Positions 16,126 to 25,462 of a stretch of DNA of 64,000 nucleotides are shown one piece after another. The DNA is from Deltaproteobacteria bacterium. Lineage in GTDB: Bacteria > Desulfobacterota > Desulfobacteria > Desulfobacterales > Desulfosalsimonadaceae. The translations under genes and the position numbers were made by a program. The notes below the pieces were generated by a model that worked only from the letters and a program-made list of their open reading frames with translations, searched no databases and was not told the origin of the DNA. The DNA is taken from positions 1 to 64,000 of the forward strand of contig JAADHK010000045.1 of assembly GCA_013151835.1 (NCBI GenBank), read 5' to 3'. Positions within the stretch are counted from its first letter, which is position 1; every line of letters starts with the position of its first letter.

Positions 16126-16884
16126 TTATTTGATGCCGGTATCTTCCATCACCGCTCCGGTGCCGCTGATGATTATCTCCCGTAGTGGGATATCCGCAGC
16201 GGATTTTTCCAGCCCTTTTTTGACAATGTATGGCAGTCCGGCGCAACATGGGACCTCCATGTATGCAACGGTAATGCTTTTTACGCCTGCAGTGGAAAAA
16301 ATCTGGTTGAAGCGTTCGATATACAGCTCCGTGTCGTCGAACTTGGGGCATCCCATCATCACGATCCGGCCGGAAAGGAGGTCGGAGTGAAGGTTTGGAT
16401 AGGCCACGGCAGCGCAATCGGCCAGCACAAGGAGATCGGCATCCTTTAAGAATGGGGCGTTTGCCGGCACAAGACGGATTTGTAACGGCCACTGTCTCAG
16501 GGCCGAAGCCTGTTTTCCCGCAGGCTGAGCGCCGACCGGTTTTACACCGGTATCCATGAAGGTCTTAACCTGGGCTGACGGGCACCCGCAGGCAAGCGTG
16601 GGAGGCGGATTGTCTTCTTCTTTTTTCTGCCCGGGCTGGCCTGATGCAAGATGCTTTTCCACAGCCTTTTCGTCAAATTCCACTGCTTCCCGTTCCACGA
16701 TTTTAAGCGCACCGGTAGGGCATTCACCGATGCAGGCGCCAAGGCCATCGCAGAGGTTGTCTGAAATTGTCTTCGCCTTTCCGTCAACCAGGGCCAGGGC
16801 GCCTTCGGCGCAGGAGATAATGCATTGTCCGCACCCGTCACAAAGTTCTTCGTCTATTTCTATTATTTTACGCATGGTTTTCAT
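16126..16884 (-). CDS. two-cluster Fe-S protein with extra Cys-rich domain
   Basis: Start taken at 16884 (MKTMRKIIEIDEELC), preceded by TAAGGAG; an upstream in-frame start at 16926 lacks one. Residues 10-60 form a ferredoxin fold. Site 1 is a full C15-x2-C18-x2-C21-x3-C25 [4Fe-4S] motif. Site 2 reads CDGLGACIGEC with Cys at 45, 51 and 55 but Leu at 48 where the second ligand should be, so a [3Fe-4S] or differently ligated cluster is inferred. The remaining 190 residues have further conserved-looking cysteines (LACGCPSAQ, MMGCPKFDD, EVPCCAGLPY) typical of a family annotated only as Fe-S cluster-binding. Redox role and partner unknown. The HD-domain gene lies 42 bases upstream in the same direction. 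Confidence 0.78.
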   Translation of the reverse strand: MKTMRKIIEIDEELCDGCGQCIISCAEGALALVDGKAKTISDNLCDGLGACIGECPTGALKIVEREAVEFDEKAVEKHLASGQPGQKKEEDNPPPTLACGCPSAQVKTFMDTGVKPVGAQPAGKQASALRQWPLQIRLVPANAPFLKDADLLVLADCAAVAYPNLHSDLLSGRIVMMGCPKFDDTELYIERFNQIFSTAGVKSITVAYMEVPCCAGLPYIVKKGLEKSAADIPLREIIISGTGAVMEDTGIK

Positions 16885-16926
16885 GTTTTTCTCCTTAAAA
16901 ATTTGGTTTTTTTGCGTAGTCGTCAA

Positions 16927-17673
16927 TCAAGTGTCATCCGATACTGAAAATACCTTTTCAGCCCTTTTCCGGCCCGCATCCGTGAAAAATTTGTTTTTAA
17001 TGATTTTTCTCAGATGAGCCGGATCGGGCGCGCCTTTTTCATTTGCATTGTCTTCAATGTTGGCAATCAGATCCGCGTCATAGAGAATCATGAAATTCTT
17101 GCTCTCGTTTTTTTCGGGATGGTGGTGATGCCCTATGATATCGCAGACCTCATCTATCATGTCCGGGCGTGCACCAAGTTCTTCCATGATCGATTTTGCA
17201 ATGGGCGGCCCCTCTATTTCCTGGTATTTTGCCGCAGTGGAGTTGTATTTACGTTCCGCCTCATGGATGCCGATATCATGCAGGTAGGCCGCAGCCATAA
17301 TAATAGCCATGTCACCGCCGTCCTCCTGTTTTGCAATGGCCTCGGCGTGGCGCGCCACGCGCGTGGCATGGCCGATCCTTTTAAAATCCTGTTTAAAATA
17401 TTTTTTCATCTCAATTGCAATGCGGTCCTTGATAAGGCTTTCCCTCTCGGCCACGAGTTCGGGCGGAAGATTGCCGATGCACTGGTCTGCAAATTTGCAG
17501 TATGCGGCGCATCCGAAATCCATTTTGGGATTGACGAATTTATGCCCGCAATGTCCGCATCGGCGCATGGTATCGTCTTTAAAAAATTCAACCGCATGTC
17601 CGCACTCGGGGCATTTGGTTTCATATATCGAGTCTGTTTTCCAGTAACGGCTGTCCTGTCCGGGGCATTTCAT
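16927..17673 (-). CDS. HD-domain protein with N-terminal zinc ribbon
   Basis: A 248-residue protein. The N-terminus has a zinc-ribbon pattern: C21-x2-C24 (KCPECGH) and C39-x2-C42 (RCGHCGHKF), followed by three more cysteines (C55, C59, C65). The HD phosphohydrolase domain spans about residues 98-220, with His102 (IGHATRVARHAE), the HD pair His132-Asp133 (YLHDIGIHEAE), GHHHHPEK and DADLIANIED. Such HD domains hydrolyse nucleotides or phosphoesters; the substrate is not predictable. It is transcribed just before the Fe-S protein gene, so a redox-linked function is possible but inferred only from context. Confidence 0.8.
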   Translation of the reverse strand: MKCPGQDSRYWKTDSIYETKCPECGHAVEFFKDDTMRRCGHCGHKFVNPKMDFGCAAYCKFADQCIGNLPPELVAERESLIKDRIAIEMKKYFKQDFKRIGHATRVARHAEAIAKQEDGGDMAIIMAAAYLHDIGIHEAERKYNSTAAKYQEIEGPPIAKSIMEELGARPDMIDEVCDIIGHHHHPEKNESKNFMILYDADLIANIEDNANEKGAPDPAHLRKIIKNKFFTDAGRKRAEKVFSVSDDT

Positions 17674-17758
17674 GACTTCTCCTTAATTGTTTTTCCTGTG
17701 ACTTTTAGTCCTTTTTACAAAATCAACGGCCCGACGTCATTGATCTGGATCAAAAAAC

Positions 17759-17805
17759 AAAAAAAGCCCCAATTGCATGTCTTTTGTGCAATGAAGGCTT
17801 TTTTT
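17759..17805 (-). terminator. intrinsic terminator after the acyl-CoA synthetase gene
   Basis: Arms AAAAAAAGCC and GGCTTTTTTT enclose an inner stem ATTGCA/TGCAAT with a loop of about 9 bases. A-run on one side and T-run on the other make it potentially bidirectional. It lies 20 bases past the stop of the minus-strand acyl-CoA synthetase gene, separating it from the downstream HD/Fe-S pair. Confidence 0.8.
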
Positions 17806-17825
17806 GTTTGAAGTATATTTCCGAA

Positions 17826-19598
17826 TTATTTATACATATTTTCTATGGCAGCTGCGTATTTTTCATTTATGATACGCCGTTTCATCTTCATTGTTGGCGT
17901 GAGTTCCCCACCCTCCACCGTGAATTCCTCGGGCAGGATGGTGAATTTCTTGATGGTCTGGACCCTGGCGAGGCTTATATTTACATCGTCAAGCTGCTTC
18001 TGGATATATGCGTGTATTTTTTTGCATTTCGATGCCGAAGCCATGTCCGTTGCAGGGCTTCCCGCTTCTTTTATCACTTGTTCAAGCTTTTCCGGATCAA
18101 GGGTGAAAAGGGCGGTCAGGTATTTGCGCCTGTCCCCTATGACAGCCACCTGGCTGATAACCGGGATGGCCTTGAGTTTTCCTTCAAGAACCTGGGGCGG
18201 TATGTTCTCCCCTCCGGCAGTGATTATAAGCTCTTTTTTTCTGTCGGTTATCTTTAAAAAATCCATATCATCCAACATGCCGATATCACCTGAATGAAGC
18301 CAGCCGTCTGAATCAAGGGATTCTTTAGTGGCTTCCTCATTTTTAAAATAACCCATGAATACATGGCGGCCGCGCATCAGCACTTCCCCGTCTTCTGCAA
18401 TGGAGATTTCGGTTCCGGCAAGCTTGGGGCCCGCCCATCCGGTCCGGTACTTGAACGGCTGGGGCATGGATGCGGTCCCCGGACCGGTGCATTCACTCAT
18501 GCCGTAGATTTCGGTTAAAGGCAGCCCCAGGCTTAAAAAGAATTCGAGGGTATCCATTGAAATAGGTGCGGCCGTGGTGATAAAAAATCGGCACCTATCA
18601 AGGCCGAGCTTTTCTTTGACCTTGGAGAAGACCAGTTTATTGGCAAGCCCGTACAAAAAGGGCATGGGTTTGCCTTCCTGGTGGGCATATGCGCCTTCAA
18701 GCCCTTTTTTTCGTGCCCAGGCCGCGATTTTTTTCTTGAGCGGCGGATTTGCCGCTCCGGCGGCCATCATCTTGGCCTGGATTTTTTCCCATACCCTGGG
18801 TACTCCGACAAACACGGTGGGTCGGACTTCCCGTAAGTTATCTCCCAGAAGATCGAGGCTCTCTGCAAACCAGGTGGTACAACCCATGGTATATGGACCG
18901 TGGACGCTTAGCATCTGCTCTGCAATGTGGCTCAACGGGAGATAACTGATCAAATGCTCTTCATCGTTTCCGTTGACAAGATCCCGAATCTGCCCTGCGG
19001 TCCAGATTATATTATCATGGGAGATCATGACCCCCTTTGGGTTGCCGGTGGTACCGGATGTGTAGATAAGCGTACAGCAGTCATCCGGTTTCTGAGCGGC
19101 GATTCTTTCGTCAAGTTCCTTGTCAGTGACTGATTCAGCCAGTTTGTCTAATTCATCCCATGAATAGACGCCATCATCATCATCCGAACCGTTCATCAGA
19201 ATAATGGCCTTGAGATCCGGGAGATTGTGGCGGATCTGCTTGAATTTTGCCAATTCAAGATCACCTTCAAGCACCGCGATGTTGGCCTCGCTGTGCTTAG
19301 CGATGTATTCGCATTGTTCCGGGCTGTTGGTTGTATATATACCACCCGGCACGGCTCCGGCAAAGATTGCGGCAAGATCGGAAATCAACCACTGGGAGCA
19401 GTTGTATCCCATGATGCTGATGGCCTTGCCGGCCTCGAGCCCGAGGGCCATGAACGCACGGGCCGTTATGCGAACACGTTCGGAATACTCTTTCCAGGTC
19501 ATGGCCGTCCAGTCCCCGTTTTTCTTGGACATCAGGGCGGGTTTATCGCCGAATCGTTCAATTGTTCGTGCAAATTCTTCCATAACGGTTTTTTTCAT
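17826..19598 (-). CDS. long-chain acyl-CoA synthetase (AMP-forming)
   Basis: A 590-residue AMP-binding (ANL superfamily) ligase that activates fatty acids to acyl-CoA. I start at 19598 (MKKTVMEEF) with AAGGGGG upstream; nine extra residues from 19625 are unlikely. Seen: LIYTSGTTGNPKGVMISHDN (adenylation P-loop), the YGMSECTG motif (A5), HSGDIGMLDDMDFLKITDRKKELIITAGGENIPP (A7-A8 hinge), and a short C-terminal tail lacking the usual single final Lys context by eye. It resembles bacterial and eukaryote-like long-chain ligases of the FAA1/bubblegum type rather than FadD of E. coli. Monocistronic, divergent from the sigma-54 regulator. Confidence 0.9.
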   Translation of the reverse strand: MKKTVMEEFARTIERFGDKPALMSKKNGDWTAMTWKEYSERVRITARAFMALGLEAGKAISIMGYNCSQWLISDLAAIFAGAVPGGIYTTNSPEQCEYIAKHSEANIAVLEGDLELAKFKQIRHNLPDLKAIILMNGSDDDDGVYSWDELDKLAESVTDKELDERIAAQKPDDCCTLIYTSGTTGNPKGVMISHDNIIWTAGQIRDLVNGNDEEHLISYLPLSHIAEQMLSVHGPYTMGCTTWFAESLDLLGDNLREVRPTVFVGVPRVWEKIQAKMMAAGAANPPLKKKIAAWARKKGLEGAYAHQEGKPMPFLYGLANKLVFSKVKEKLGLDRCRFFITTAAPISMDTLEFFLSLGLPLTEIYGMSECTGPGTASMPQPFKYRTGWAGPKLAGTEISIAEDGEVLMRGRHVFMGYFKNEEATKESLDSDGWLHSGDIGMLDDMDFLKITDRKKELIITAGGENIPPQVLEGKLKAIPVISQVAVIGDRRKYLTALFTLDPEKLEQVIKEAGSPATDMASASKCKKIHAYIQKQLDDVNISLARVQTIKKFTILPEEFTVEGGELTPTMKMKRRIINEKYAAAIENMYK

Positions 19599-19903
19599 GA
19601 ATCCCCCTTGTGGTTTGGTTAGCACATGGCCTGTTTTTTAAAAATTATGCGATTTTTTTACATAAAACCATATTTTTTTGATTTTTGCAAGAAATTTGAA
19701 TGAGCTGGAATCTACACTTCAATGTTTATGCTCCGGAAGCCGTCCACCGTGGTTCGACGGAAAGGGATGCCGTCAGCAAGGCGTGATAGATGGATTTGAA
19801 TCGGCCCGGGGACGGGACGCGAGCGTAAAAGGGGAAGTTCGAATATACTGATCCACGGTTTTTCTTTGACATTAAGCCTGAAAGTGAAATATAAAAAAAT
19901 GTT
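19599..19903. other. divergent intergenic region, no gene identified
   Basis: About 305 bases between the divergent acyl-CoA synthetase and the sigma-54 regulator. The half near 19600-19700 is A/T rich and probably holds both promoters. Short frames on both strands (for example a 28-codon plus-strand frame from 19697) have no recognisable motif or good ribosome-binding site, so I call none. No strong inverted repeat was seen. Confidence 0.5.
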
Positions 19904-21274
19904 ATGACTGATCAACGACTCACAAAATTTCTTTCCGACACCCGGAACCTGATCCGGATTTTAGACAGCCTCAAGGAAGGGGTAATCGCCCATGACCTGG
20001 ACCGGAATATATTTTTTTTCAATCGCGAAGCCGAGCGGATCACCGGCTATTCCAGAGATGAAGTCCTGTCAAAAGACTGCCATATGGCATTTGGGCACCC
20101 GTTTTGTGGTGAACGGTGCCTGTTTAAATCCGAACCGGATGGCGATCCTTTTCTTCCCGAGACTTCGGAATATCCGGTTAAGGTGATCCGGAAAGACGGA
20201 AATGCGCGCAATGTCAAGATGTCGGTCTCAACCATTTTGGATGAAAAAGGCGGTGTTGTTGGTGTGCTCGCTTTTATAAAGGACGTCACCGATATCGTGA
20301 AATTTAAAATCAGGAGCGGCGATTTAAAGGGGTTTGGCGATATTGTCGGCCGCGACCCCCGGATGCTCCAGATTTATCAGCAGATACAGGACCTTGCCGC
20401 CTATGACTACCCGGTTCATGTTTTTGGCGAAACCGGTACCGGCAAGGAATTGGTTGCGGAAGCCATTCACAACGAAAGCCAGCGGGCCGGCGCGCCATTT
20501 GTACCGATCAATTGCGGGGCATTGCCCGAAGGACTGATTGAAAGCGAGCTTTTCGGCCATGTGCGCGGCGCGTTTTCAGGCGCGGTCCGCGACAAGAAGG
20601 GACGTTTTGAGCTGGCCGATGCCGGGACTATTTTCCTCGACGAGGTTGCAGAGTTGCCGTTCGACCTGCAGGTTAAATTGCTCCGTTTCCTTCAATCCGG
20701 AACTTTCGAAAAGGTAGGTGGGGAAAAGACCGTGTCCGTGAGTGTGAGGATCATCAGCGCCACGAATAAGGACCTCAGGCAGGAGGTTCGGCGTAACCGC
20801 TTTAGGGAAGACCTCTATTACCGCTTGAATGTTATCCCAATCCTCCTGCCCCCGTTAAGGGAAAAAAAGAGCGATATCCCGCTTCTTGTGGAATATTTTC
20901 TTGATGTTTACGGCAGGGGCAGGGATTCGAGCCCTACTGCTGTCTCGGCCGAGGCAATGACCAACATGATGGGATATGAATGGCCGGGAAATGTCCGGCA
21001 ACTCCAGAATGCACTCCAGTTTGCCATAGTGAAATGCCGTGGCGAACTGATCACTCCCAATGATCTTCCCATGGAGCTGAATGAGAGTCGAGGGATGTCT
21101 GACGGTCGGGGCCGCCGAGGACCGGCAAGAAAGCTTGATTCCGATGCCGTCCGCCTTGCCCTGGAAAAGACCGGGGGAAACAAGGTCAAGGCGGCAAAAC
21201 GCCTTGGCGTGGGCCGGGCAACCCTGTACCGGTTTTTAAAGGACCATCCCGAGGCCTTGCCCGAGGACGTGTAA
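19904..21274 (+). CDS. sigma-54-dependent activator with Cys-rich PAS sensor
   Basis: A 456-residue NtrC-family activator. A PAS domain (about 12-125) contains three cysteines near its centre: C59, C68 and C72 (CHMAFGHPFCGERC), a pattern that could bind a metal or act as a redox switch. The AAA+ domain (about 140-375) has Walker A GETGTGKE (near 175), GAFSGA (near 222, Ser instead of the usual Thr of GAFTGA), Walker B GTIFLDEV and the arginine-finger region. A Fis-type HTH (NKVKAAKRLGVGRATLYRFL) closes the protein. There is no receiver domain, so it senses directly rather than through phosphorylation. It lies 276 bases upstream of the AOR gene, its likely target. Confidence 0.88.
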   Translation: MTDQRLTKFLSDTRNLIRILDSLKEGVIAHDLDRNIFFFNREAERITGYSRDEVLSKDCHMAFGHPFCGERCLFKSEPDGDPFLPETSEYPVKVIRKDGNARNVKMSVSTILDEKGGVVGVLAFIKDVTDIVKFKIRSGDLKGFGDIVGRDPRMLQIYQQIQDLAAYDYPVHVFGETGTGKELVAEAIHNESQRAGAPFVPINCGALPEGLIESELFGHVRGAFSGAVRDKKGRFELADAGTIFLDEVAELPFDLQVKLLRFLQSGTFEKVGGEKTVSVSVRIISATNKDLRQEVRRNRFREDLYYRLNVIPILLPPLREKKSDIPLLVEYFLDVYGRGRDSSPTAVSAEAMTNMMGYEWPGNVRQLQNALQFAIVKCRGELITPNDLPMELNESRGMSDGRGRRGPARKLDSDAVRLALEKTGGNKVKAAKRLGVGRATLYRFLKDHPEALPEDV

Positions 21275-21358
21275 GTCGATGGGCCGCACAATATAACGGC
21301 TTTGTAAAAAACAGTTTATCCCCCGTTCCCATGCTCCGGAGTGAAAACTCATGCCTTG

Positions 21359-21374
21359 TGGCATTCCGCCGGCT
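21359..21374 (+). promoter_or_regulatory. candidate sigma-54 promoter upstream of the AOR gene
   Basis: The sequence TGGCATTCCGCCGGCT has the essential GG and GC dinucleotides spaced by 10 bases as at -24/-12, and TGGCA at the -24 side. The -12 side (CCGGCT against TTGC) is poor. It lies about 177 bases before the AOR start, a rather long leader. It is offered only because the adjacent activator is of the sigma-54 class. Confidence 0.3.
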
Positions 21375-21550
21375 TTTTCCATACACCTCTTCAGCCCCGT
21401 ATCGAATATCCGAGAGTATCAAAGTTTGTTGGGCACAACCGTAAAACCCCTTAATGATATATAGGGATTGTGCGGCGTTTAATGCCATGGTAATGTGTCT
21501 CTCAAGCTCTGCGAGCCCTTTAAATTTACCCAAAACCATGAGGAGGAAAA

Positions 21551-23506
21551 ATGGCTGACGCATACATGGGAAAGATATTGAAGGTTGATCTGGGTAGCGG
21601 TGTTATTGAAGAGGAGAGTATCCCGGATTCGGTATATGAAAAATTTCTTTCAGGCTCCGGCCTTGGCGGCTTTATTCTCTACAACAGGATTCCCGCCGGA
21701 GCCGACCCCCTTGGGCCTGACAATATCATGGGGTTTGTGTCGGGACTTCTTACCGGGACCGGAAGCCTGTTTACAGGGCGCTGGATGGCTATGGCGAAAT
21801 CCCCGCTTACCGGCGGATACGGCGAGTCCAATTGCGGCGGCAATTTATCGCCCGCAATTAAGCGATGCGGATACGACGGCATATTTTTTTCAGGGATATC
21901 TGAAAAGCCGGTATATTTATACATTTCCGGAGCAAAGGCTGAATTAAAGGATGCTTCCGATCTCTGGGGCAAAGATGCCATTGAAACGGAAAATATCCTG
22001 CTCGAACGTCATTCTTCGGGACGCAAACCACGGGTCGCCTGTATTGGCCAGGCAGGGGAAAGGCTTTCCCTGATTGCGGGAATAAGTAACGATCTGGGTC
22101 GCATGGCCGCCAGATCCGGCCTCGGCGCGGTCATGGGGGCAAAACGGCTTAAGGCGATTGTCCTTGGCGGTTCGAAAAAGATAGCAAGCCACGATAAGGA
22201 CGCGATGAAGGCCCTTTCCGCCGGATGTAACAAGTGGGTGCAATTCCAGCCCTGGTTTTTATCGGGTAACGGCCTTAGGTTTTTAGGCATGATTCTTCGG
22301 TACCTCCCTTTTCAGACGGCCATGGACGGAATGCTTTTTAAAATTATGCTCACCAAGTGGGGGACCGTCAGCCTGAACCAGTATTCCATTGAAATCGGAG
22401 ATTCGCCGGTCAAGAACTGGGCAGGTTCCAATCTTGATTTTCCAAAAGCGCTTTCCGACTCAATCGGCCCGGACAGGATAAAGGCCCGTGAAACAGCAAA
22501 GTACCATTGCTATTCCTGCCCCCTGGGGTGCGGGGGGATATGTTCCGGACCGTCTCTTGCGGGCGAGACCCACAAGCCGGAATATGAAACCGTAACGGCC
22601 CTCGGCGCCCTGCTTTTAAACAATGACCTGGAAAGCCTTTTTTTGTTGAATGACAAGTTGAACCGGGCCGGCATGGATACGATATCGGCTGGCGTGACGG
22701 CGGCCTTTGCCTTTGAATGCTTTGAAAAAGGAATATTGACGGAAAAAGAGACGGACGGGCTAAAGCTTAAGTGGGGCGACAGCCGGGCGCTTGTTTCCCT
22801 GATTGACAAGATGATTGCAAGGGAAGGGATAGGAGATATTCTGGCCGACGGGGTGAAACGCGCCGCTGAAAAAATAGGTAAAAACGCCGACTGCTATGCC
22901 ATGCATTCCGGGGGGCAGGAACTTTCCATGCATGACGCGCGATTTGACCCCGGTTTTGGTCTGCATTATACAACCGAACCGACTCCGGGCCGGCATACCA
23001 TAGGGTCTCAGATGTATTACGAGATGTACAGGCTCTGGAAACGGGTTCCCGGCCTTTCGCGGCCATGGCTTGTGTATAGTAAAAAGAGCAAATACAGGGT
23101 AAACCGGAAAAAGATACTCTGGGCCGTTGCCTGCAGCCGGTTTATAAACGTACTGAACGGTGCCGGAGGGTGTGCCTTTGGAGCATTTATAGGGGTTGAT
23201 CGTTTTCCCGTCTTCGAGTGGTTAAACGCCGCAACGGGTTGGAACAGGACGCCTTTGGACTATATGGCGGTGGGCAAAAGGATTCAGGCCATGAAGCAGG
23301 CCTTTAATTTGAAACACGGCCTGGATCCGGCCTCCATACGGCCCAATCCCAGAGCCGTGGGTTCTCCCCCTGCCGAAAAGGGTGCGAACAAGGGCCGCGA
23401 TCTTGACCTGGATAAGATGGTGGCAGACTATTGGAGCGAGTCCGGGTGGAACACGAAGACCGGTGTGCCGGGAGCGGATACCGCCGCCGATTTTACCAAT
23501 GTATAA
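21551..23506 (+). CDS. aldehyde:ferredoxin oxidoreductase family tungsten/molybdenum enzyme
   Basis: A 651-residue member of the AOR family, which oxidises aldehydes (or related substrates) with ferredoxin using a bis-pterin W cofactor. The N-terminal domain begins YMGKILKVDLGSGVI and includes GGYGESNCGGNLSPAIKRCGYDGIFFSG (residues 88-115, pterin contact). [4Fe-4S] ligands are C320, C323, C327 (YHCYSCPLGCGG) plus a distal Cys in NGAGGCAFGAF. Motif EYETVTALGALL (345-356) is typical. The branch is closer to uncharacterised AOR paralogues than to archaeal AOR or GOR as far as can be seen. A good ribosome-binding site (GAGGAGG) precedes the ATG. A dedicated ferredoxin gene follows at once. Confidence 0.88.
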   Translation: MADAYMGKILKVDLGSGVIEEESIPDSVYEKFLSGSGLGGFILYNRIPAGADPLGPDNIMGFVSGLLTGTGSLFTGRWMAMAKSPLTGGYGESNCGGNLSPAIKRCGYDGIFFSGISEKPVYLYISGAKAELKDASDLWGKDAIETENILLERHSSGRKPRVACIGQAGERLSLIAGISNDLGRMAARSGLGAVMGAKRLKAIVLGGSKKIASHDKDAMKALSAGCNKWVQFQPWFLSGNGLRFLGMILRYLPFQTAMDGMLFKIMLTKWGTVSLNQYSIEIGDSPVKNWAGSNLDFPKALSDSIGPDRIKARETAKYHCYSCPLGCGGICSGPSLAGETHKPEYETVTALGALLLNNDLESLFLLNDKLNRAGMDTISAGVTAAFAFECFEKGILTEKETDGLKLKWGDSRALVSLIDKMIAREGIGDILADGVKRAAEKIGKNADCYAMHSGGQELSMHDARFDPGFGLHYTTEPTPGRHTIGSQMYYEMYRLWKRVPGLSRPWLVYSKKSKYRVNRKKILWAVACSRFINVLNGAGGCAFGAFIGVDRFPVFEWLNAATGWNRTPLDYMAVGKRIQAMKQAFNLKHGLDPASIRPNPRAVGSPPAEKGANKGRDLDLDKMVADYWSESGWNTKTGVPGADTAADFTNV

Positions 23507-23517
23507 GGAGTATGTCC

Positions 23518-23772
23518 ATGGCCAATAAAAAATCTCATTCATATCCATCTATTACACTTGCGGATTGTATAGCCTGTCTGATGTGTGTGGATGTGTGCCC
23601 CACCGGCGCGCTTGATATTGTGACCCGAAACGGGGCTCGCGGCTTCAGGCGCTATCCCTGCCTGTCCTTTGCCGACAAGTGCGTAAGTTGCGCTGCATGC
23701 AAGTTCGAATGCCCCACGGGAGCCATCTTTATGAAGCAGGAAGTTGCCGAGGCCGCAGAAGAGGAGATGTAA
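23518..23772 (+). CDS. 2x[4Fe-4S] ferredoxin-type electron carrier of the AOR unit
   Basis: An 84-residue polyferredoxin. I start at 23518, seven bases after AAGGAG, rather than at the ATG at 23512, which is too close. Two complete cluster motifs are visible: C17-C20-C23-C27 (CIACLMCVDVCP) and C55-C58-C61-C65 (CVSCAACKFECP), with an extra C48. It starts 11 bases after the AOR stop and is almost certainly the small electron-transfer subunit or partner of that enzyme, analogous to AorA-type subunits. Acidic C-terminus (EVAEAAEEEM). Confidence 0.9.
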   Translation: MANKKSHSYPSITLADCIACLMCVDVCPTGALDIVTRNGARGFRRYPCLSFADKCVSCAACKFECPTGAIFMKQEVAEAAEEEM

Positions 23773-23942
23773 TGAAAAAAATCATGCGGAACTATCTCCC
23801 GGGCTGGATTTATACTTATATCTACCGCAGGATATTCTAAAAACTATGTGACAATCCATGATAAAAGGTATATAGAATAAAATCGTGCTCATGTCCGGAT
23901 AGGTCCGGCAAGAAAAATGTATTTTAAAAAAGACGGGGTTTA

Positions 23943-25343
23943 ATGATAAAAAACAAGGATAAACCGACCGGTTCAGGCAAGCGCCGTCCGGACAGAGAAG
24001 GGCGGTCTCTTTCCCGCGAGTCAAGGGGCCGGAAAAAAAAGGAAGCATCAGAGCGCACACGGGCGGTTCATGCCGAACCGGAAACCTGGGATGTATCGAG
24101 CTTTAAGGTTCCGCCTATTGAAGGTAAGGTTCGATTTCACGATTTTGACCTGGCAGAACCGTTGATGCACGCCATTTTTGATGCCGGTTTTGAGTATTGC
24201 ACACCCATCCAGGAAGAGATACTCCCGGTAATTCTCAGGGATCGTGATGCAACAGGCCGCGCCCAGACAGGCACCGGCAAGACGGCCGCCTTTCTGATTT
24301 CCGTTATTACCCGCCTTGTAATTCATCCTCTTGACAAAAAACGCGATCCCCGTTGCCCCAGGGTTTTAGTCCTTGCTCCGACCCGGGAGCTAGTAATCCA
24401 GATATCAAATGAAGCAAAGGACCTTGGGCGTTATTGCAGTATCAACGTAGTTCCGGTGTTCGGGGGTATGGATTATGTAAAACAGAAGCGTATGCTCTCG
24501 GAGGCGCCCGTGGATATCGTGGTGGCAACTCCGGGCCGGCTGCTCGATTTTCAGCGTCATCACGATATTTATCTTAATAAAACCGAGGTCCTGATCATAG
24601 ACGAGGCAGACAGGATGCTCGATATGGGATTTATCCCGGATGTGCGGAAGATCGTCCATGCCACGCCTTACAAGGACAAGCGCCAGACGCTTCTTTTTTC
24701 CGCCACGCTGACCGGAGAGGTAACCCGGCTTGCGGCACAATGGACAAAAGACCCCGTCACAATCGACATTGAACCCGAGCAGGTAGCGGTGGATACAGTT
24801 GACCAGATCGTATACATCGTCCGGGTTGATGAGAAATTCGCCTTGTTGTATAATATCATAAAACGCCAGAATCTGGACACCGTCCTTGTGTTTTGCAATC
24901 GAAAAGACGAGGTAAGAAGGCTCTCGGAACATTTAACACGATATGGAATCAATTGTTCCACTCTTTCGGGCGATGTTGATCAAAAAAAAAGGATTGCCCG
25001 CCTGGATCAGTTCAAGGACGGAAAGATCAGGATCCTCGTGGCGACGGATGTTGCCGGGCGGGGAATACATATTGAGGGAATGAAACACGTGATCAATTTC
25101 ACGCTTCCCAGGGATCCCGAGGATTATGTGCACAGGATAGGCCGTACGGGCAGGGCCGGAACCCTGGGCACCTCAATTAGTTTTGCGGACGAGGACGATG
25201 CTTTTTATATCACGCCCATCGAAGAGTTTATCGGCCGTAAACTGCCGTGTATTGCTCCCGATGATGACTGGCTGTCACTTCCTGAATTGCCGCTGCGGCC
25301 GATAAAGAAAGAAAAGCGGGCGCGATCAAGGAGAAGGCGATAA
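23943..25343 (+). CDS. DEAD-box ATP-dependent RNA helicase (RhlB/RhlE-like)
   Basis: A 466-residue helicase. The first 55 residues are basic and low-complexity ([10 protein letters not shown]). The Q motif ([24 protein letters not shown]) is followed by motif I AQTGTGKT (107-114), PTRELV, TPGRLLD, DEAD in [17 protein letters not shown] in LLFSATLTG, then the C-terminal RecA domain with [14 protein letters not shown] and [10 protein letters not shown]. It ends in an Arg/Lys-rich tail, which probably tethers RNA. Role: RNA unwinding in ribosome assembly or mRNA decay. It stands alone; 170 bases upstream contain no gene, and a single-domain Hpt gene follows. Confidence 0.92.
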   Translation: MIKNKDKPTGSGKRRPDREGRSLSRESRGRKKKEASERTRAVHAEPETWDVSSFKVPPIEGKVRFHDFDLAEPLMHAIFDAGFEYCTPIQEEILPVILRDRDATGRAQTGTGKTAAFLISVITRLVIHPLDKKRDPRCPRVLVLAPTRELVIQISNEAKDLGRYCSINVVPVFGGMDYVKQKRMLSEAPVDIVVATPGRLLDFQRHHDIYLNKTEVLIIDEADRMLDMGFIPDVRKIVHATPYKDKRQTLLFSATLTGEVTRLAAQWTKDPVTIDIEPEQVAVDTVDQIVYIVRVDEKFALLYNIIKRQNLDTVLVFCNRKDEVRRLSEHLTRYGINCSTLSGDVDQKKRIARLDQFKDGKIRILVATDVAGRGIHIEGMKHVINFTLPRDPEDYVHRIGRTGRAGTLGTSISFADEDDAFYITPIEEFIGRKLPCIAPDDDWLSLPELPLRPIKKEKRARSRRRR

Positions 25344-25462
25344 CAAAGGGTTTACTGATCTCGGCAGAAATTTTAACCATCGGAAATCTTTTTCCTATGG
25401 AGTGCCTGAGCCCATGCAAACAAAAAAGGCCCGATTTTAAAGGGCCGGGAAATGGAGAAAAG

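Noticed and set aside
19697-19783. 28-codon plus-strand frame upstream of the sigma-54 regulator
   Set aside because: No ribosome-binding site, no biased codons for attenuation and no terminator after it, so not comparable with the ilv leader.
21298-21310. GGCTTTGTAAAAA after the sigma-54 regulator, matching one end of repeat family A
   Set aside because: Only 13 bases match and no partner end was found, so it is at most a relic.
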